From positions 254,054-318,053 of the forward strand of contig NZ_LMEY01000001.1 of assembly GCF_001426665.1 (NCBI RefSeq): a stretch of DNA of 64,000 nucleotides, read 5' to 3'. Position 1 is the stretch's first letter. Each line of letters begins with the position of its first letter. This stretch comes from Rhizobium sp. Root1334. Its GTDB lineage: Bacteria > Pseudomonadota > Alphaproteobacteria > Rhizobiales > Rhizobiaceae. Below the pieces are notes generated by a model, which was given only the letters and a program-made list of their open reading frames with translations, had not been told where the DNA came from and searched no databases. A program made the position numbers and the translations under genes. Of this stretch, positions 43,691 to 54,905 are shown one piece after another.

Positions 43691-45246
43691 GACGCACCTC
43701 CCGCCGGAAAGACCGAATTGAGATAGGCGGATGGCTCGCTGAGCGTCGATGCTGCCTGCTGGACGAGGTTGAGCAGGGTTTCGGGAAGGAGCCCGATAAG
43801 AATGCTCAGTGCCGTCAGGACCAGGAGCGGCAACAGGGCGGTGAATGCCAGCGGCTGCGGCACTGCCGCCGCCGGCGCATCAGCTGGTCGCCAATAGGAA
43901 AGCAGGAACACCCGGCCCGTGGCAATCGTGGTGAGAAAGCCGGACAAAAGCAAGATGGCCGCCAGCCACGAAACACCTCCATCGATGGCAGCCTTGACCA
44001 GCATCACCTTTGGCCAGAAGCCGGAAAACGGCGGCAGGCCGGACACCGAGAAGAACAGCATCAGCGACAGCGCCGTAAACAGCAGATAGTGACGGTAGAG
44101 TCCACCGGCGGGCCCGAGCGAAAAATCGCCACTCAACCGGGCGGCAAGACCGGCTGCCAGATAGAGCGCCGTCATCACCAGCATGGAATGCAGCGCATAG
44201 AAAATCACCCCACCGATCGCCTCCGGCCCGCCGATGGCGATACCGGCCAGCATGGCGCCGATACCGGAGATGACGAGATAACCGAGCAGACGTCGGGTAT
44301 CGTTTTGCGCCAGCGCCCCCAGCGAACCGGTGAGCATGGTCAGCGCCGCGACAATCGCCAGCGCAAGGCTCAACTGTTCAATCTCGGCCGGAAACAGCAT
44401 GACCCCGACACGGATCAGGGCATAGATGCCGACCTTGGTCAGCAGGCCGGCAAACAGCGCCGACACGACAATGCGCGGCGTATGATAGGAGGCCGGCAGC
44501 CAGAAATTCACCGGGAACGCCGCCGCCTTCATCGAGAAGGCGAGAAGATAGAGCGCCGTCAGCGTCACCAGCGGCGCTTGCGCCTGCAAGCCCGGGGCCT
44601 TGGCCGCGATGTCGGCCATGTTGAGCGTGCCGAAGATGCCGTAGAGATAACCGGTGGTGATCAGGAACAACGTAGTGGCAACGAGGTTGAGAAAACCGTA
44701 TTTCACCGCGCCATCGATCTGCTCGCGCTCGCCCCCCAGCACGAGAAGCCCGAAGGACGAGATCAAAAGCACCTCGAACCAGACATAGAGGTTGAAGACG
44801 TCGCCGGTCAGAAACGCGCCGCTAACACCCGCCATCAGCAGCAGCAGGAAAGGGTAAAAACCGTAGCGCCTGCCGCTGGCATTGACATCGTCGATGGCGG
44901 CGGCCGCACCGACCAGCGCCACCACGGCCGATGTCAGCGCAAACAGCGCACCGGTCAGATCAACCGTGAACGCGATGCCGAACGGCGGCAGCCAGCGGCC
45001 CATAACCATCGTCACCGGCCCGCCTTGCGCGACATGCCACAGAAGGGCGGCATCGAGCAGGACAAGAACGGCAAGCCCGGCGATCGCCACCAGCGGCTGC
45101 GCCACGCCCTTGTGGCGGATCATCATCAGGATCGCGCCGATCGAAATGCACCAGGCGACCGGCAGTATCACCAGCCAGTCGAGCGCTGCCACCGGCTGAA
45201 GAACCAGGGCTGCGGAGAGATCGGCAGGGGAAGAGGAAGCGGCCAT
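43687..45246 (-). CDS. mrpD: Na+/H+ antiporter subunit MrpD/PhaD
   Basis: A 519-residue polytopic subunit homologous to the proton-pumping subunits of complex I. Motifs include GDVFNLYVWFEVLLISSFGL, FPVNFWLPASYHTP (conserved Lys in FSMKAAAFP) and SVSGLPPFSGFWPK. I set the start at 45246 (MAASSSPADL); the frame stays open upstream into mrpC but without similarity. Confidence 0.94.
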   Translation of the reverse strand: MAASSSPADLSAALVLQPVAALDWLVILPVAWCISIGAILMMIRHKGVAQPLVAIAGLAVLVLLDAALLWHVAQGGPVTMVMGRWLPPFGIAFTVDLTGALFALTSAVVALVGAAAAIDDVNASGRRYGFYPFLLLLMAGVSGAFLTGDVFNLYVWFEVLLISSFGLLVLGGEREQIDGAVKYGFLNLVATTLFLITTGYLYGIFGTLNMADIAAKAPGLQAQAPLVTLTALYLLAFSMKAAAFPVNFWLPASYHTPRIVVSALFAGLLTKVGIYALIRVGVMLFPAEIEQLSLALAIVAALTMLTGSLGALAQNDTRRLLGYLVISGIGAMLAGIAIGGPEAIGGVIFYALHSMLVMTALYLAAGLAARLSGDFSLGPAGGLYRHYLLFTALSLMLFFSVSGLPPFSGFWPKVMLVKAAIDGGVSWLAAILLLSGFLTTIATGRVFLLSYWRPADAPAAAVPQPLAFTALLPLLVLTALSILIGLLPETLLNLVQQAASTLSEPSAYLNSVFPAGGAS

Positions 45247-45251
45247 GTCTG

Positions 45252-45629
45252 TCAGTATCCGAGCGGCGGCGGCTGGACATCGTCCGGCTCGGCCACGCGC
45301 ATAATATCGGTGTTGTCCGTTCCAAGAACGCTGTAGGCGCGCCAGGACAGCACCAAAAGGAAAGCGAAGAACGAAAAGGAAATGACGATTGCCGTCAGGA
45401 TCAGTGCCTGCGGCAGCGGATTGGCGGTCACACCGGCGGGAACATCCAGCCCCGCCCCAATCACCGGCGGTACCTCGCGCAGGATACGGCCGCTGGTGAA
45501 GAGCAGAAGGTTGACCGCATTGCCGAGAATGGCAACGCCGAGCAAGATGCGGATGATGAACTTCGACAACAGCAGGTAAACGGCAACGGCGAGGAAAATG
45601 CCGGTCAGAACGGCGAAAACAGGTTCCAT
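45252..45629 (-). CDS. mrpC: Na+/H+ antiporter subunit MrpC/PhaC
   Basis: A 125-residue NuoK-like subunit with three helices (VFAVLTGIFLAVAVYLLL; FIIRILLGVAILGNAVNLLL; PQALILTAIVISFSFFAFLL). Start at 45629 overlaps the mrpB stop by one base. Confidence 0.95.
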   Translation of the reverse strand: MEPVFAVLTGIFLAVAVYLLLSKFIIRILLGVAILGNAVNLLLFTSGRILREVPPVIGAGLDVPAGVTANPLPQALILTAIVISFSFFAFLLVLSWRAYSVLGTDNTDIMRVAEPDDVQPPPLGY

Positions 45630-46048
45630 CAGTCTTCCCCCCTTTCCTCGAGCGACAGGGCAATCGAGGTGACCGCGCCGACCACGACCAGATAGACGCC
45701 GATATCGAAAGTCATCACGCTCGACAGCGGAATCTCTTCGCCGAAAACCACCGGATAGACCCACAGCCCGGTCATGAACGGTACATGGAAAACCATCGAC
45801 AACAGGCCGGACAATGTCGCCAGCAGCAGCCCGGCCCCGGCGATCGACAGCGGATGAAAGACGATGGCGCGCCGCACCGTCTCGCCGCCAAAGGCGATGC
45901 CATAGATCGACAGGGCGGCAACGGCGATCAGGCCGCCGATGAAGCCTCCGCCCGGCTCATTATGGCCGCGCAGCAGCACGAAGATCGAGAACAGCATCAT
46001 GACGCTGGTGATGACTGGCGTAATGGTCCGGAAGATCAGCGATTTCAT
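45629..46048 (-). CDS. mrpB: Na+/H+ antiporter subunit MrpB/PhaB
   Basis: A 139-residue MnhB-type subunit with four helices and the motif [16 protein letters not shown]. Encoded separately from mrpA, with a 4-bp overlap. Confidence 0.95.
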   Translation of the reverse strand: MKSLIFRTITPVITSVMMLFSIFVLLRGHNEPGGGFIGGLIAVAALSIYGIAFGGETVRRAIVFHPLSIAGAGLLLATLSGLLSMVFHVPFMTGLWVYPVVFGEEIPLSSVMTFDIGVYLVVVGAVTSIALSLEERGED

Positions 46049-48405
46049 CGGCCGGCCTCCTCCGCGTCGGGATCATTGTCGGCGATGCGGCGCATCGATC
46101 CGGCCCGCAGGCGCACGAGCGACAGAATGGCCAGCCCGGCGATCATCACCACGGCAATCTCGCCCAGCGTATCGGTGCCGCGGAAGTCGACGATGATGAC
46201 GTTGACGATATTGGCGCCGTGGGCGATGGTTTTCGAATATTGCGCGAAGAAATCAGACAACGCCGTGTCGAACGGCACCTGTGTCACCTTGAGCAACAGC
46301 AGCCCGGCGCCCAGCCCGCAGGCAATGGCGATCGCTGCATCCGGCAGGGTCTCGCGGAACGGACGATGATCGGACGGCGACAGCCTCAACCGTGTCATCA
46401 CCAGCGCAAGGATCACCACCGCCAGCGTTTCGATCATGAACTGGGTGAAGGCCAGATCCGGCGCGCCGTAGAGCAGGAAGATGACCGCGACCGAGAAGCC
46501 CTGAATGCCGAGCGAGACGATTGCCGTCAGCCGGTCCTTGGCGAGAACGACGGCAAATAGGCCGATCACCGCGATGACCATGATCGCCAGTTCGTGCAGA
46601 GGAATGGACGGGAAGACCGGCGCCAGCGCCAATTCGCCGAAGACGAACGGCGGCACGAGCAGAACGGCCGCAATCGCTGTGAAAGTCATGGTCATGTAAC
46701 TGTCCAGCCTGCCATTCTGCAGCCGCCGGGTCACGGCGAAGGAAAAGCGCACGAGACCGCGGATAGCCTGATCGAAGCCACGGTCCGGCCCCCAGCCGAT
46801 CCAGGCGAGAACGGACGCGACGCCTGCCCTCACCCGCGCCAGGCCAAGGTAAAGTGCAATACCGATAACGCCGGTGATGCCGGACAGTGCCAGCGGAACG
46901 CCGATATGCGGCACAAGCGAAATGGTGATCACGCGCGGCTCGCCGGCGATAGCGGATGCCATCGGGGTGGAGATCAAGGCGTGTCCGGCCGCCGATAGCA
47001 CGGCCGCGACGAGACCGGCCAGCGCCAGCACGGCCGGGCCAAGCCAGAGCAGCACCGGTGCTTCATGCGGGTGCTTTGGCGTTGCCACCAGCTTTCCGGA
47101 AAACGGCTTCAGCGCCACAGCGAAGGCGATGGCAAACATCAGCGCGTTGCCGGTGATCACAAGAACCGCAAAAACGATCGAACGAGGATCAGACGACGAC
47201 AGAGCGGCATAAACCTCTTCCTTGGCCAGAAAGCCGAAGAAAGGCGGCAGGCCGCCCATCGAGATGGCGGCAGCAAGCGCAATTGCGAATGTCAGCGGCA
47301 TAGCAGTGCGCAGCCCGCCGAGACGGGTAACATCGCGGGTGCCGGTCTCGTGATCAATGATGCCCGCCACCATGAACAGGGCGCCCTTGAACAGCGAATG
47401 CGCAACGAGATAGAGCACCGCCGCCTCGATGGCATAGGGCACGCCGAAACCGGTTAGCATCACCAGAAGGCCGAGCGACGACATTGTCGTATAGGCGAGC
47501 ATCAGCTTCAGGTCCGTCTGGCGCACCGCGAGAAGCGCGCCGATGACGAGGGTCGCGGCACCGAATACCGGCAGAATAAGCTGCCACTCCGGCGTATCCC
47601 CCAGCACGGGGTTGAGCCGCATCAACAGATAGACCCCGGCCTTCACCATGGTCGCCGAATGCAGGTAGGCGGAAACCGGTGTCGGCGCTTCCATGGCGTT
47701 CGGCAGCCAGAAATGGAACGGAAACTGCGCCGATTTGGTGAAGGCGCCGCCCAGCACCAGTACGAGCGCTGCGAGATAAAGCGGGCTTGCCTTGACCATC
47801 GGACCAAGAGACATCAGCGCCGAGAACTGGGTAACACCGGAAATGTTCCAGAGCACGATCAGACCGGCGAGCAGAAACAGCCCGCCGCCGCCGGTAACGA
47901 CCAGCGCCTGGAAGGCGGCACGGCGCGCGGCTTCGCGATGATGGTCAAAGCCGATCAGCAGGAACGACGTGATCGACGTCAGTTCCCAGAAGACGAACAG
48001 CATCAGGAAGCTGTCGGACGCGACGAGGCCGAGCATCGACCCCATGAACATCAACAGGAACGAGAAGAACCGGCCCTGATGCGCATGGCCCTTCAGATAG
48101 CCACCGGCATAAAGAACGATCAGCGCGCCGATGCCCGAGATCAGCAGGATGAAACTCAGCGACAGGCCATCGATCAGCCACGAAAACCGGACATTGAAGG
48201 ACGGCACCCAGGTGTAGCCGCCGGTGATGGGGGTGCCTTGCGCGATTTCCGCCGTAAAACCGGCAAAATGGACAAAGATCGCCGCCGGTATGAGGGCCAG
48301 TACCCAGGCGGCATTGTGGCCAAGCATTCGTGTCAGCAAAGGCGCAAAAAGCGCCCCCAGGAAAGGAAGGCAGAGGGCCAGAAATGTCAGGTCGGTGACA
48401 TTCAT
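46045..48405 (-). CDS. mrpA: Na+/H+ antiporter subunit MrpA/PhaA
   Basis: The 786-residue large subunit, related to NuoL. It shows [55 protein letters not shown] (key Lys) and, near the C-terminus, MrpA-specific [19 protein letters not shown]. First gene of the operon; ATG at 48405. The length is that of MrpA without a fused MrpB. Confidence 0.96.
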   Translation of the reverse strand: MNVTDLTFLALCLPFLGALFAPLLTRMLGHNAAWVLALIPAAIFVHFAGFTAEIAQGTPITGGYTWVPSFNVRFSWLIDGLSLSFILLISGIGALIVLYAGGYLKGHAHQGRFFSFLLMFMGSMLGLVASDSFLMLFVFWELTSITSFLLIGFDHHREAARRAAFQALVVTGGGGLFLLAGLIVLWNISGVTQFSALMSLGPMVKASPLYLAALVLVLGGAFTKSAQFPFHFWLPNAMEAPTPVSAYLHSATMVKAGVYLLMRLNPVLGDTPEWQLILPVFGAATLVIGALLAVRQTDLKLMLAYTTMSSLGLLVMLTGFGVPYAIEAAVLYLVAHSLFKGALFMVAGIIDHETGTRDVTRLGGLRTAMPLTFAIALAAAISMGGLPPFFGFLAKEEVYAALSSSDPRSIVFAVLVITGNALMFAIAFAVALKPFSGKLVATPKHPHEAPVLLWLGPAVLALAGLVAAVLSAAGHALISTPMASAIAGEPRVITISLVPHIGVPLALSGITGVIGIALYLGLARVRAGVASVLAWIGWGPDRGFDQAIRGLVRFSFAVTRRLQNGRLDSYMTMTFTAIAAVLLVPPFVFGELALAPVFPSIPLHELAIMVIAVIGLFAVVLAKDRLTAIVSLGIQGFSVAVIFLLYGAPDLAFTQFMIETLAVVILALVMTRLRLSPSDHRPFRETLPDAAIAIACGLGAGLLLLKVTQVPFDTALSDFFAQYSKTIAHGANIVNVIIVDFRGTDTLGEIAVVMIAGLAILSLVRLRAGSMRRIADNDPDAEEAGR

Positions 48406-48663
48406 GGGTCAGCAGGTTCCTTTCGTGGATAGATGGCGAAAAGCGGGAACGGCGGCAAAGAATGCCGCAGCGTCTACCGTTGGGAATAAGGCAAGCGATG
48501 GGTAAACTCAAGGTTACGACGGGATATACAAGCCCTTGTGCCCAGTTGCTGACGCAAAACACTCACGGCATCCAGATACCAATTTTAACGCCGGGCCAGT
48601 AACGGCAATTGCCGCAGTGCAAGTTCGTCCTATGTCCTGCGCCATAACGTCACGGAGAGGCCG
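48406..48663. other. Divergent promoter region of the mrp operon and msrB
   Basis: 258 bp separating the starts of mrpA and msrB. It should hold both promoters; I find no distinctive operator or ORF. Confidence 0.4.
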
Positions 48664-49071
48664 ATGAACGAGAAAAACACCCTGAAAGTCGAGAAAACCG
48701 ATACCGAATGGCGGGAGCTTTTGACCCCGGAGCAATACCGGATCACCCGGCAGCACGGCACCGAGCGCGCTTTCTCAAGCCCGGATTTCGAAATCAGCAA
48801 AACAGGCACCTATCGCTGCGTCTGCTGCAACCGGCCGCTCTATCGTTCGCAGACGAAATTCGATTCCGGAACGGGGTGGCCAAGTTTCTTCGAGCCGATA
48901 TCCATGGAAGCGGTGACGGAGCATCACGACGTCTCCTATGGGCTGAGCCGGACGGAAATTCGTTGCGCCGATTGTGACGCCCACCTCGGCCATGTCTTTC
49001 CCGACGGTCCGCCGCCGACCGGCTTGCGTTATTGCATGAATGGTGTTGCGCTGACATTCGAGCCGACTTAG
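48664..49071 (+). CDS. msrB: Peptide-methionine (R)-S-oxide reductase MsrB
   Basis: A 135-residue enzyme that reduces the R-epimer of methionine sulfoxide in proteins. The zinc site is formed by Cys52/Cys55 ([10 protein letters not shown]) and Cys101/Cys104 ([12 protein letters not shown]); the catalytic Cys124 lies in LRYCMNG and GTGWPSF is present. No signal peptide, so cytosolic. AGGCCGATG gives the start. Confidence 0.95.
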   Translation: MNEKNTLKVEKTDTEWRELLTPEQYRITRQHGTERAFSSPDFEISKTGTYRCVCCNRPLYRSQTKFDSGTGWPSFFEPISMEAVTEHHDVSYGLSRTEIRCADCDAHLGHVFPDGPPPTGLRYCMNGVALTFEPT

Positions 49072-49100
49072 TCGGCCGATGGAGAAATGGAGAAACAGTT

Positions 49101-49616
49101 TTGAGATATGCGTTGCTGCTGATCGCCAGCTTTTGGGCCGCAATCCCCGTTCTGGCGGCGGACGGGTGGGTCCGTTATTCAAATCCGCGCTTCGACTACA
49201 GCGCTGACGTGCCGCCCGGTTTCACATTGGCGCAGGAAAGCGACAATGGCGATGGCGCAACATTTGAATCAAGGGACGGTGCCAGGTTGTTGATTTTCGG
49301 CGCTTTTGTCGAAGAGGGGGCATTCGCTGCCGATATCCGGCAACGCATGGCGTGGGACATGCAGGAAGGCTGGCACATTACCTATGAAAAAGTGACACCA
49401 GGATGGGCCAGTTATTCCGGTGCCAAAGGTAGCGATATTCTGTATTCCCGCGCCGTCGCTTTATGTGACGGGAGTGCTGCCTATTTCCAGCTGACATATC
49501 CGCGCAAAGCACTGAAGGCCTATAACAACCTTGTCGGCCGCATGGCCAAATCCCTGCGCCCCGCGACCGGATGCAATCAGGCGCCGGCATCGGCACCGGG
49601 CGCTGCGCCGAATTGA
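49101..49616 (+). CDS. Exported hypothetical protein
   Basis: A 171-residue predicted periplasmic protein, start TTG at 49101 with GGAGAAA upstream, giving a clean signal peptide (LRYALLLIASFWAAIPVLAA). The mature part begins DGWVRYSNPRFDYSADVP, a pattern seen in small secreted proteins of rhizobia. It lies 29 bp after msrB and may share its transcript. Function unknown. Confidence 0.72.
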   Translation: MRYALLLIASFWAAIPVLAADGWVRYSNPRFDYSADVPPGFTLAQESDNGDGATFESRDGARLLIFGAFVEEGAFAADIRQRMAWDMQEGWHITYEKVTPGWASYSGAKGSDILYSRAVALCDGSAAYFQLTYPRKALKAYNNLVGRMAKSLRPATGCNQAPASAPGAAPN

Positions 49617-49647
49617 AAGGGGTCAGGCCCATAACAGAGAGATTTTT

Positions 49648-50193
49648 ATGAACCATTTCGTGGTGATTTCAGGCTGCTCGGGCGGTGGCAAGTCCACCTT
49701 GCTTGCAGCGCTTTCCGCTCGGGGATATGCCGTTGTCGAGGAACCGGGCCGGCGCATTGTCGAAGACGAGGCGAAGGGCAACGGATCTGCCCTGCCCTGG
49801 GTCAACATGACCGCCTTTGCCCGCCGCGCCGTCGCGATGGCACTTGAGGACCGGAATGCCGCTGGTAGATACCAAGGCTGGGTGTTCTTCGACAGGGGGC
49901 TGGTCGATGCCGCCGCAGCACTCGAACACGTTACCGGCGAACCGGCATTGGCGAAGTTCTGTCAGGCGCATCGTTATCACAAACGGGTTTTCCTGGTGCC
50001 GCCCTGGCCGGAGATTTATGTGACCGATCCCGAGCGGCGGCACGGCCTCGATGCGGCGGTGGCGGAATACGACCGCCTCCTCAGAGCCTATAGCCTGCTT
50101 GGCTATGACATCTGCATCCTGCCGAAGACCGGCATTGCCGAACGGGCGGATTTTGTTTTGCAGACGCTCGCGGCTGACGAACCAGCACTGTAA
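49648..50193 (+). CDS. AAA-type P-loop ATPase/kinase (AAA_28)
   Basis: A 181-residue P-loop protein with Walker A SGCSGGGKSTLL (residues 8-19), EEPGRRIVEDE after it and FFDRGLVDAAAAL as a kinase-like Walker B segment. The family is found in small nucleotide or cofactor kinases of unknown substrate. ATG at 49648 has AGAGAG upstream; a longer frame from 49531 overlaps the preceding gene and is rejected. Confidence 0.8.
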   Translation: MNHFVVISGCSGGGKSTLLAALSARGYAVVEEPGRRIVEDEAKGNGSALPWVNMTAFARRAVAMALEDRNAAGRYQGWVFFDRGLVDAAAALEHVTGEPALAKFCQAHRYHKRVFLVPPWPEIYVTDPERRHGLDAAVAEYDRLLRAYSLLGYDICILPKTGIAERADFVLQTLAADEPAL

Positions 50194-50378
50194 CAAATCG
50201 CTACCAGAACCTTGAGCCTGCGACACTCAAGCAGCAGCCCGCGCGCTACGCCGCTGGCGGAACTCCCCTCACCTTTCACTCACGCCCGGATTGCGCCGGG
50301 TGTATACTTGCGCCGTCTATCGCAGCGGCGTCCACCGCTCTGGCGGCAGGACCGCATAACATTGGCGGGAGTTGAACA

Positions 50379-51248
50379 ATGGCACGCGTTGAATCCGGGC
50401 TTGGCGAAGAGGCCGCTCCCCTGCGAGCGGACAATCCCTTTCTGGTCGAGGCTCCGTCGCAGGCGCCGGCGTTGACGGGTTATTTTGCGTCGGTCCTGAT
50501 GACTGCCGCCGCCACGGTCGTGGCTGTCGGCCTCGACAGCGGCATCAGCATCCCGAACGTCTCGCTCGTCTTTGTCATACCCGTGATTATCGCCGGCGTT
50601 TCCTTCGGGCTCGGAGCCTCCGTCTGCTCGGCGATCCTGGGCGCGCTCGCCTACAACTTCTTCCTGACCGAACCGCGCTACACGCTGGCGGTCAACGACC
50701 CGGCCAATATCTGGGCAATCGTCCTGCTCTTTTTCGTCGGACTGATCGTCAGCAGCGTCGCCTTCACCTCGCGCCGCAGAGCGATCAACGCGGCGCAGCT
50801 GACGAAACAGGCCACTCTGCTGCAAGACTATAGCCGCGATATCGGCGCGGCCGGCGACGCCAAGGCTGCCGTTTCCATCACCTCCGGGACACTGACGGCA
50901 TTGTTCGGCGCCCCCGCTGTGGTGATCCTCATGGCCGGGAATGACCTTGTGCCGGTCAACAATCTCGACGGCGCGGAGCTTCAGGCCGCCGATCTCGATG
51001 CGGCGCGGGCGTCACTGGCGATGGGATCTGTGGCACGAGCGGGTGTCTATCCGGCCGTGGCCTCGCGGTTTGATTTCTGGCCTGTGCCCACGGTTGTGGG
51101 CCAGAGCGCCGTCATCGGGATCGCCTTTGCGACGGACCAGCGGCCTTTGTCCCCCGATACGTCTGTCGATATCATTGCGCGCATTCTGGGCCTGGCGCTC
51201 GATAACCAGCATTTGCGGGCTGCCCGCAACGCGCCACAGGCGGATTGA
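50379..51248 (+). CDS. KdpD-like DUF4118 protein lacking the kinase domain
   Basis: A 289-residue membrane protein. Four hydrophobic segments (about 33-53, 60-78, 83-100 and 110-128) form the DUF4118 module (VSLVFVIPVIIAGVSFGLG, YNFFLTEPRYTL) of the KdpD potassium sensor. A GAF-like domain follows (about 150-280). No KdpD universal-stress, HisKA or HATPase part is present, and no kdp genes are near. It could be a stand-alone sensor or the remnant of a kdpD split. Confidence 0.8.
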   Translation: MARVESGLGEEAAPLRADNPFLVEAPSQAPALTGYFASVLMTAAATVVAVGLDSGISIPNVSLVFVIPVIIAGVSFGLGASVCSAILGALAYNFFLTEPRYTLAVNDPANIWAIVLLFFVGLIVSSVAFTSRRRAINAAQLTKQATLLQDYSRDIGAAGDAKAAVSITSGTLTALFGAPAVVILMAGNDLVPVNNLDGAELQAADLDAARASLAMGSVARAGVYPAVASRFDFWPVPTVVGQSAVIGIAFATDQRPLSPDTSVDIIARILGLALDNQHLRAARNAPQAD

Positions 51249-51282
51249 GCTGGCCGCCCAAACCGTTAAGGAGAGGCGCTGC

Positions 51283-51942
51283 TCAGCTCGCAGCGCTGCT
51301 GATGCAGGTGAGAACGGCGGAATAGTGCACGGCGGCGGCGGTGACGACGAAGCCGTGCCAGATGGCGTTCTGGAAGCGCAACCTTTCCCAGACATGGAAG
51401 ATCACGCCGAGCGAATAGATGATGCCACCCGCCAGGATGAGGATCATCGTCGTCTCCGTCAGCTGCGACAGAAGCGGACCGGCGGCAAAGACACCGCTCC
51501 ACCCCATTGCAAGGTAGAGCAATATCGCCAGCTTGTCGAAACGGCCGGGAAAGACGCATTTGATCAAGACGCCAACAATGGCGATTGACCAGATGCCGAT
51601 CAGCATGCCGAACAGAAAAGGATCGTCCCAGCCGCGCTGCAGGAAGGGCGTATAGGTGGCGGCGATCAGAATGAAGATCGACGAATGATCAAAGCGGCGC
51701 AGGAACCACTTTGTCTGCGATACGGGATAGAGATTGTAGAGGAAGGAAATCGACAGGGTCGCCACCAGGCCGGCGCCATAGATCCAGGCGGCAACCAGCT
51801 GCCCCGACGTGCTCCAGACGCTTGCATAAAAGATCATCGCCGTGACGCCGATCAGCGCAAAGGCGAGCCCGACGCCATGAACAACACCATCGGCGATCAG
51901 CTCAGAGCGATCGTAGTTCCACTTGATGCCCTTGATTTCCAT
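51283..51942 (-). CDS. Hemolysin III / PAQR family membrane protein
   Basis: A 219-residue protein with seven predicted helices and the conserved residues of the family: ELIADGVVHGVGLAFAL, SFLYNLYPVSQTKWFLRRFDHSSIFILIAATYTP and AIWHGFVVTAA, which carry the putative zinc-binding Ser/Asp/His set. Convergent with the DUF4118 gene. Confidence 0.92.
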   Translation of the reverse strand: MEIKGIKWNYDRSELIADGVVHGVGLAFALIGVTAMIFYASVWSTSGQLVAAWIYGAGLVATLSISFLYNLYPVSQTKWFLRRFDHSSIFILIAATYTPFLQRGWDDPFLFGMLIGIWSIAIVGVLIKCVFPGRFDKLAILLYLAMGWSGVFAAGPLLSQLTETTMILILAGGIIYSLGVIFHVWERLRFQNAIWHGFVVTAAAVHYSAVLTCISSAAS

Positions 51943-52124
51943 GCACGCCTCTCAACAGCCGGTCCGGCTCTCTCATTGCAGTCTGCCGTCAACACGGCCG
52001 GACGGCAAGCCAGATAACCATAACAATTTGACAGGCTGTTAAAGGCTGGAACAGGGTCATCGGGATCAACATTTGCGACAGGCGGACATCAACGCATGCT
52101 CGGTGTCCCCCGGTGCAAGGAACG

Positions 52125-53033
52125 TCAGCTGGATGAAGCATACGGGCGATAACGAAGCGCGTTCACCAGCAGGACAAAGGCGGCGGACGGCTGTTTGCGG
52201 CTGGGATAATAGAGGTGATAGCCGGAAAACGGCGTGCACCAGTCTTCGAGAACACGGATCAACCGGCCATCGGCAAGGTGCGATTGGACAACGTCTTCCG
52301 GCAGATAGGCCAAGCCCATGCCCTCGACTGCCGCATTCACCCGAAGGGCAATATTGTTGAAGACCAGCCGCCCCTCGACCCGCACGCGCAGCTCATGCCC
52401 ATCCTTTTCGAACTCCCAGACATAGATGCCGCCATAGGTCGGCAGGCGCATATTGATGCAGGAATGGCCGGTCAGGTCGTGCGGCGTCTGAGGCTTTTGC
52501 CGGGTGGCGAAATAGGCGGGGGAGCCGACGGCCGCCATGCGCATGTCGGGCGCGATCCTGACCGCGATCATGTCCTTCGCCACCTGCTCGCCCAACCGCA
52601 CGCCGGCATCATAACGCTCGGCAACGATATCCGTCAGGCCATAGTCGACAATGACCTCGGCATTGATATCGGGATAGTCCGGCAACAGCTTTGCAAGAGC
52701 TGGCCACAATACCGCTTCGGCCGCATGTTCGCCGGCGGTGATGCGGATGGTGCCGGCCGGTTTGTCGCGCAATTCGCTGAGCGCCGCCAGTTCGCTTTCG
52801 ATCTCATCCATGCGCGGGCCGGCGGTATCGAGCAGCCGGGCTCCGGCCGGCGTCGGCGAAACGCTGCGGGTATTGCGGTTGAGCAGGCGCAGTCCCAGCC
52901 GCTTTTCCAGCCCGGTAATCGTGTGGCTGAGCGCCGATTGCGACACGCCCAGCCTGGCCGCCGCCCGGGTGAAACTCTGTTCGCGGGCAACGGCGATAAA
53001 GGCGGTCAGATCGTTGATCGGCTGGCGCGGCAT
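52125..53033 (-). CDS. LysR-family transcriptional regulator
   Basis: A 302-residue regulator with an N-terminal winged helix (DLTAFIAVAREQSFTRAAARL, GVSQSALSHTI) and an effector domain. Divergent from the cupin/aldo-keto reductase genes, which it probably controls. The effector is unknown. Confidence 0.93.
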   Translation of the reverse strand: MPRQPINDLTAFIAVAREQSFTRAAARLGVSQSALSHTITGLEKRLGLRLLNRNTRSVSPTPAGARLLDTAGPRMDEIESELAALSELRDKPAGTIRITAGEHAAEAVLWPALAKLLPDYPDINAEVIVDYGLTDIVAERYDAGVRLGEQVAKDMIAVRIAPDMRMAAVGSPAYFATRQKPQTPHDLTGHSCINMRLPTYGGIYVWEFEKDGHELRVRVEGRLVFNNIALRVNAAVEGMGLAYLPEDVVQSHLADGRLIRVLEDWCTPFSGYHLYYPSRKQPSAAFVLLVNALRYRPYASSS

Positions 53034-53055
53034 TCATGAATTCTCCTCATGAGGC

Positions 53056-53099
53056 TTAGCGCGTTCTAGCACCTAATCGCGGGTAATCGCACGCGCTAA
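53056..53099. promoter_or_regulatory. Inverted and direct repeats in the LysR-cupin intergenic region
   Basis: TTAGCGCG (53056-53063) is inverted as CGCGCTAA (53092-53099), and TAATCGC is directly repeated at 53074 and 53084 between them. Placement between the divergent starts suits a LysR operator. Confidence 0.45.
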
Positions 53100-53164
53100 A
53101 TACAGGATCATCACTTGCATCATCATCGGCCATGACCGGCCAGCCTGTTTGGAAAGGACATCTG

Positions 53165-53560
53165 ATGAACATCAAGCGCAATGGCTCTGCGCCATCCGCC
53201 AAAGGCCCCACAGACTATTTTACTGGAACAGTCCGCATCGATGCACCGTTTCAGGGAACAGCCCCCGCCCGCGTCAGCGGCGCAACCGTGACGTTTGAGC
53301 CGGGTGCACGCACCGCCTGGCACACCCATCCGCTCGGCCAGACGCTGCTTGTCGTTTCCGGGTTTGGCCGGGTGCAGCGGCTTGGCGGCCCGATCGAGGA
53401 GATCCGGCCGGGCGATATCGTCTGGTTCGAGCCGGGCGAAAAACACTGGCACGGCGCATCGCCAACCACCGCCATGACCCACGTCGCCATCGCTGAAGCG
53501 CTGGATGGCAAGGTCGTCGACTGGATGGAACACGTCACCGACGAACAATATCAGGCCTAA
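53165..53560 (+). CDS. Cupin-domain protein
   Basis: A 131-residue single cupin with metal-binding motif 1 [17 protein letters not shown] and motif 2 [22 protein letters not shown] lies 8 bp before ATG 53165. It belongs to small cupins frequently paired with aldo-keto reductases under LysR control. Substrate unknown. Confidence 0.9.
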   Translation: MNIKRNGSAPSAKGPTDYFTGTVRIDAPFQGTAPARVSGATVTFEPGARTAWHTHPLGQTLLVVSGFGRVQRLGGPIEEIRPGDIVWFEPGEKHWHGASPTTAMTHVAIAEALDGKVVDWMEHVTDEQYQA

Positions 53561-54565
<1,005 letters not shown>

Positions 54566-54905
54566 TCCGGAAGGGGTTCAGAGGGCCGCGCCTGATTGGC
54601 ATCTTCCGGTCGATGCGCGAGTTGCCGGATGGTAATTCCATCCCAAGCGGCTGCAAAGCAAGCGCCGAACCCCTGGGGCAAACCTCCTGTTTGCCCCAGG
54701 GGTTCAGATTGACGGAAACCGGCCCCGGGCGAGACAAAGTGACATCGGCCTGGATAAGCGGCTTCACATTCGCTTGAAAGCCGTGCAACGGTCACGGGTG
54801 AAGTCCCCGAATCAGGTAATCTTCTGCGCTGGAACGCTTTTTATCGGCGAGCGAAGGGGTCCCTACGCTTACGGGGGCCAAAGCGCAGAAGGAATATCAG
54901 GGCGG
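54566..54905. other. Intergenic region with a perfect 16-bp inverted repeat
   Basis: Contains the hairpin at 54668-54704. Otherwise no gene; an open frame from 54774 leads into the hydroxylase gene but lacks family similarity before 54906. Confidence 0.5.
54668..54704. terminator. Perfect 16-bp hairpin, probable terminator
   Basis: AACCCCTGGGGCAAAC and its exact complement with a 5-base loop. No T run follows in the plus direction. It lies about 100 bp after the aldo/keto reductase gene. Confidence 0.5.

Noticed and set aside
44089-45336. 415-residue open frame opposite mrpD
   Set aside because: Low-complexity Gln/Arg/His-rich shadow of a membrane protein gene.
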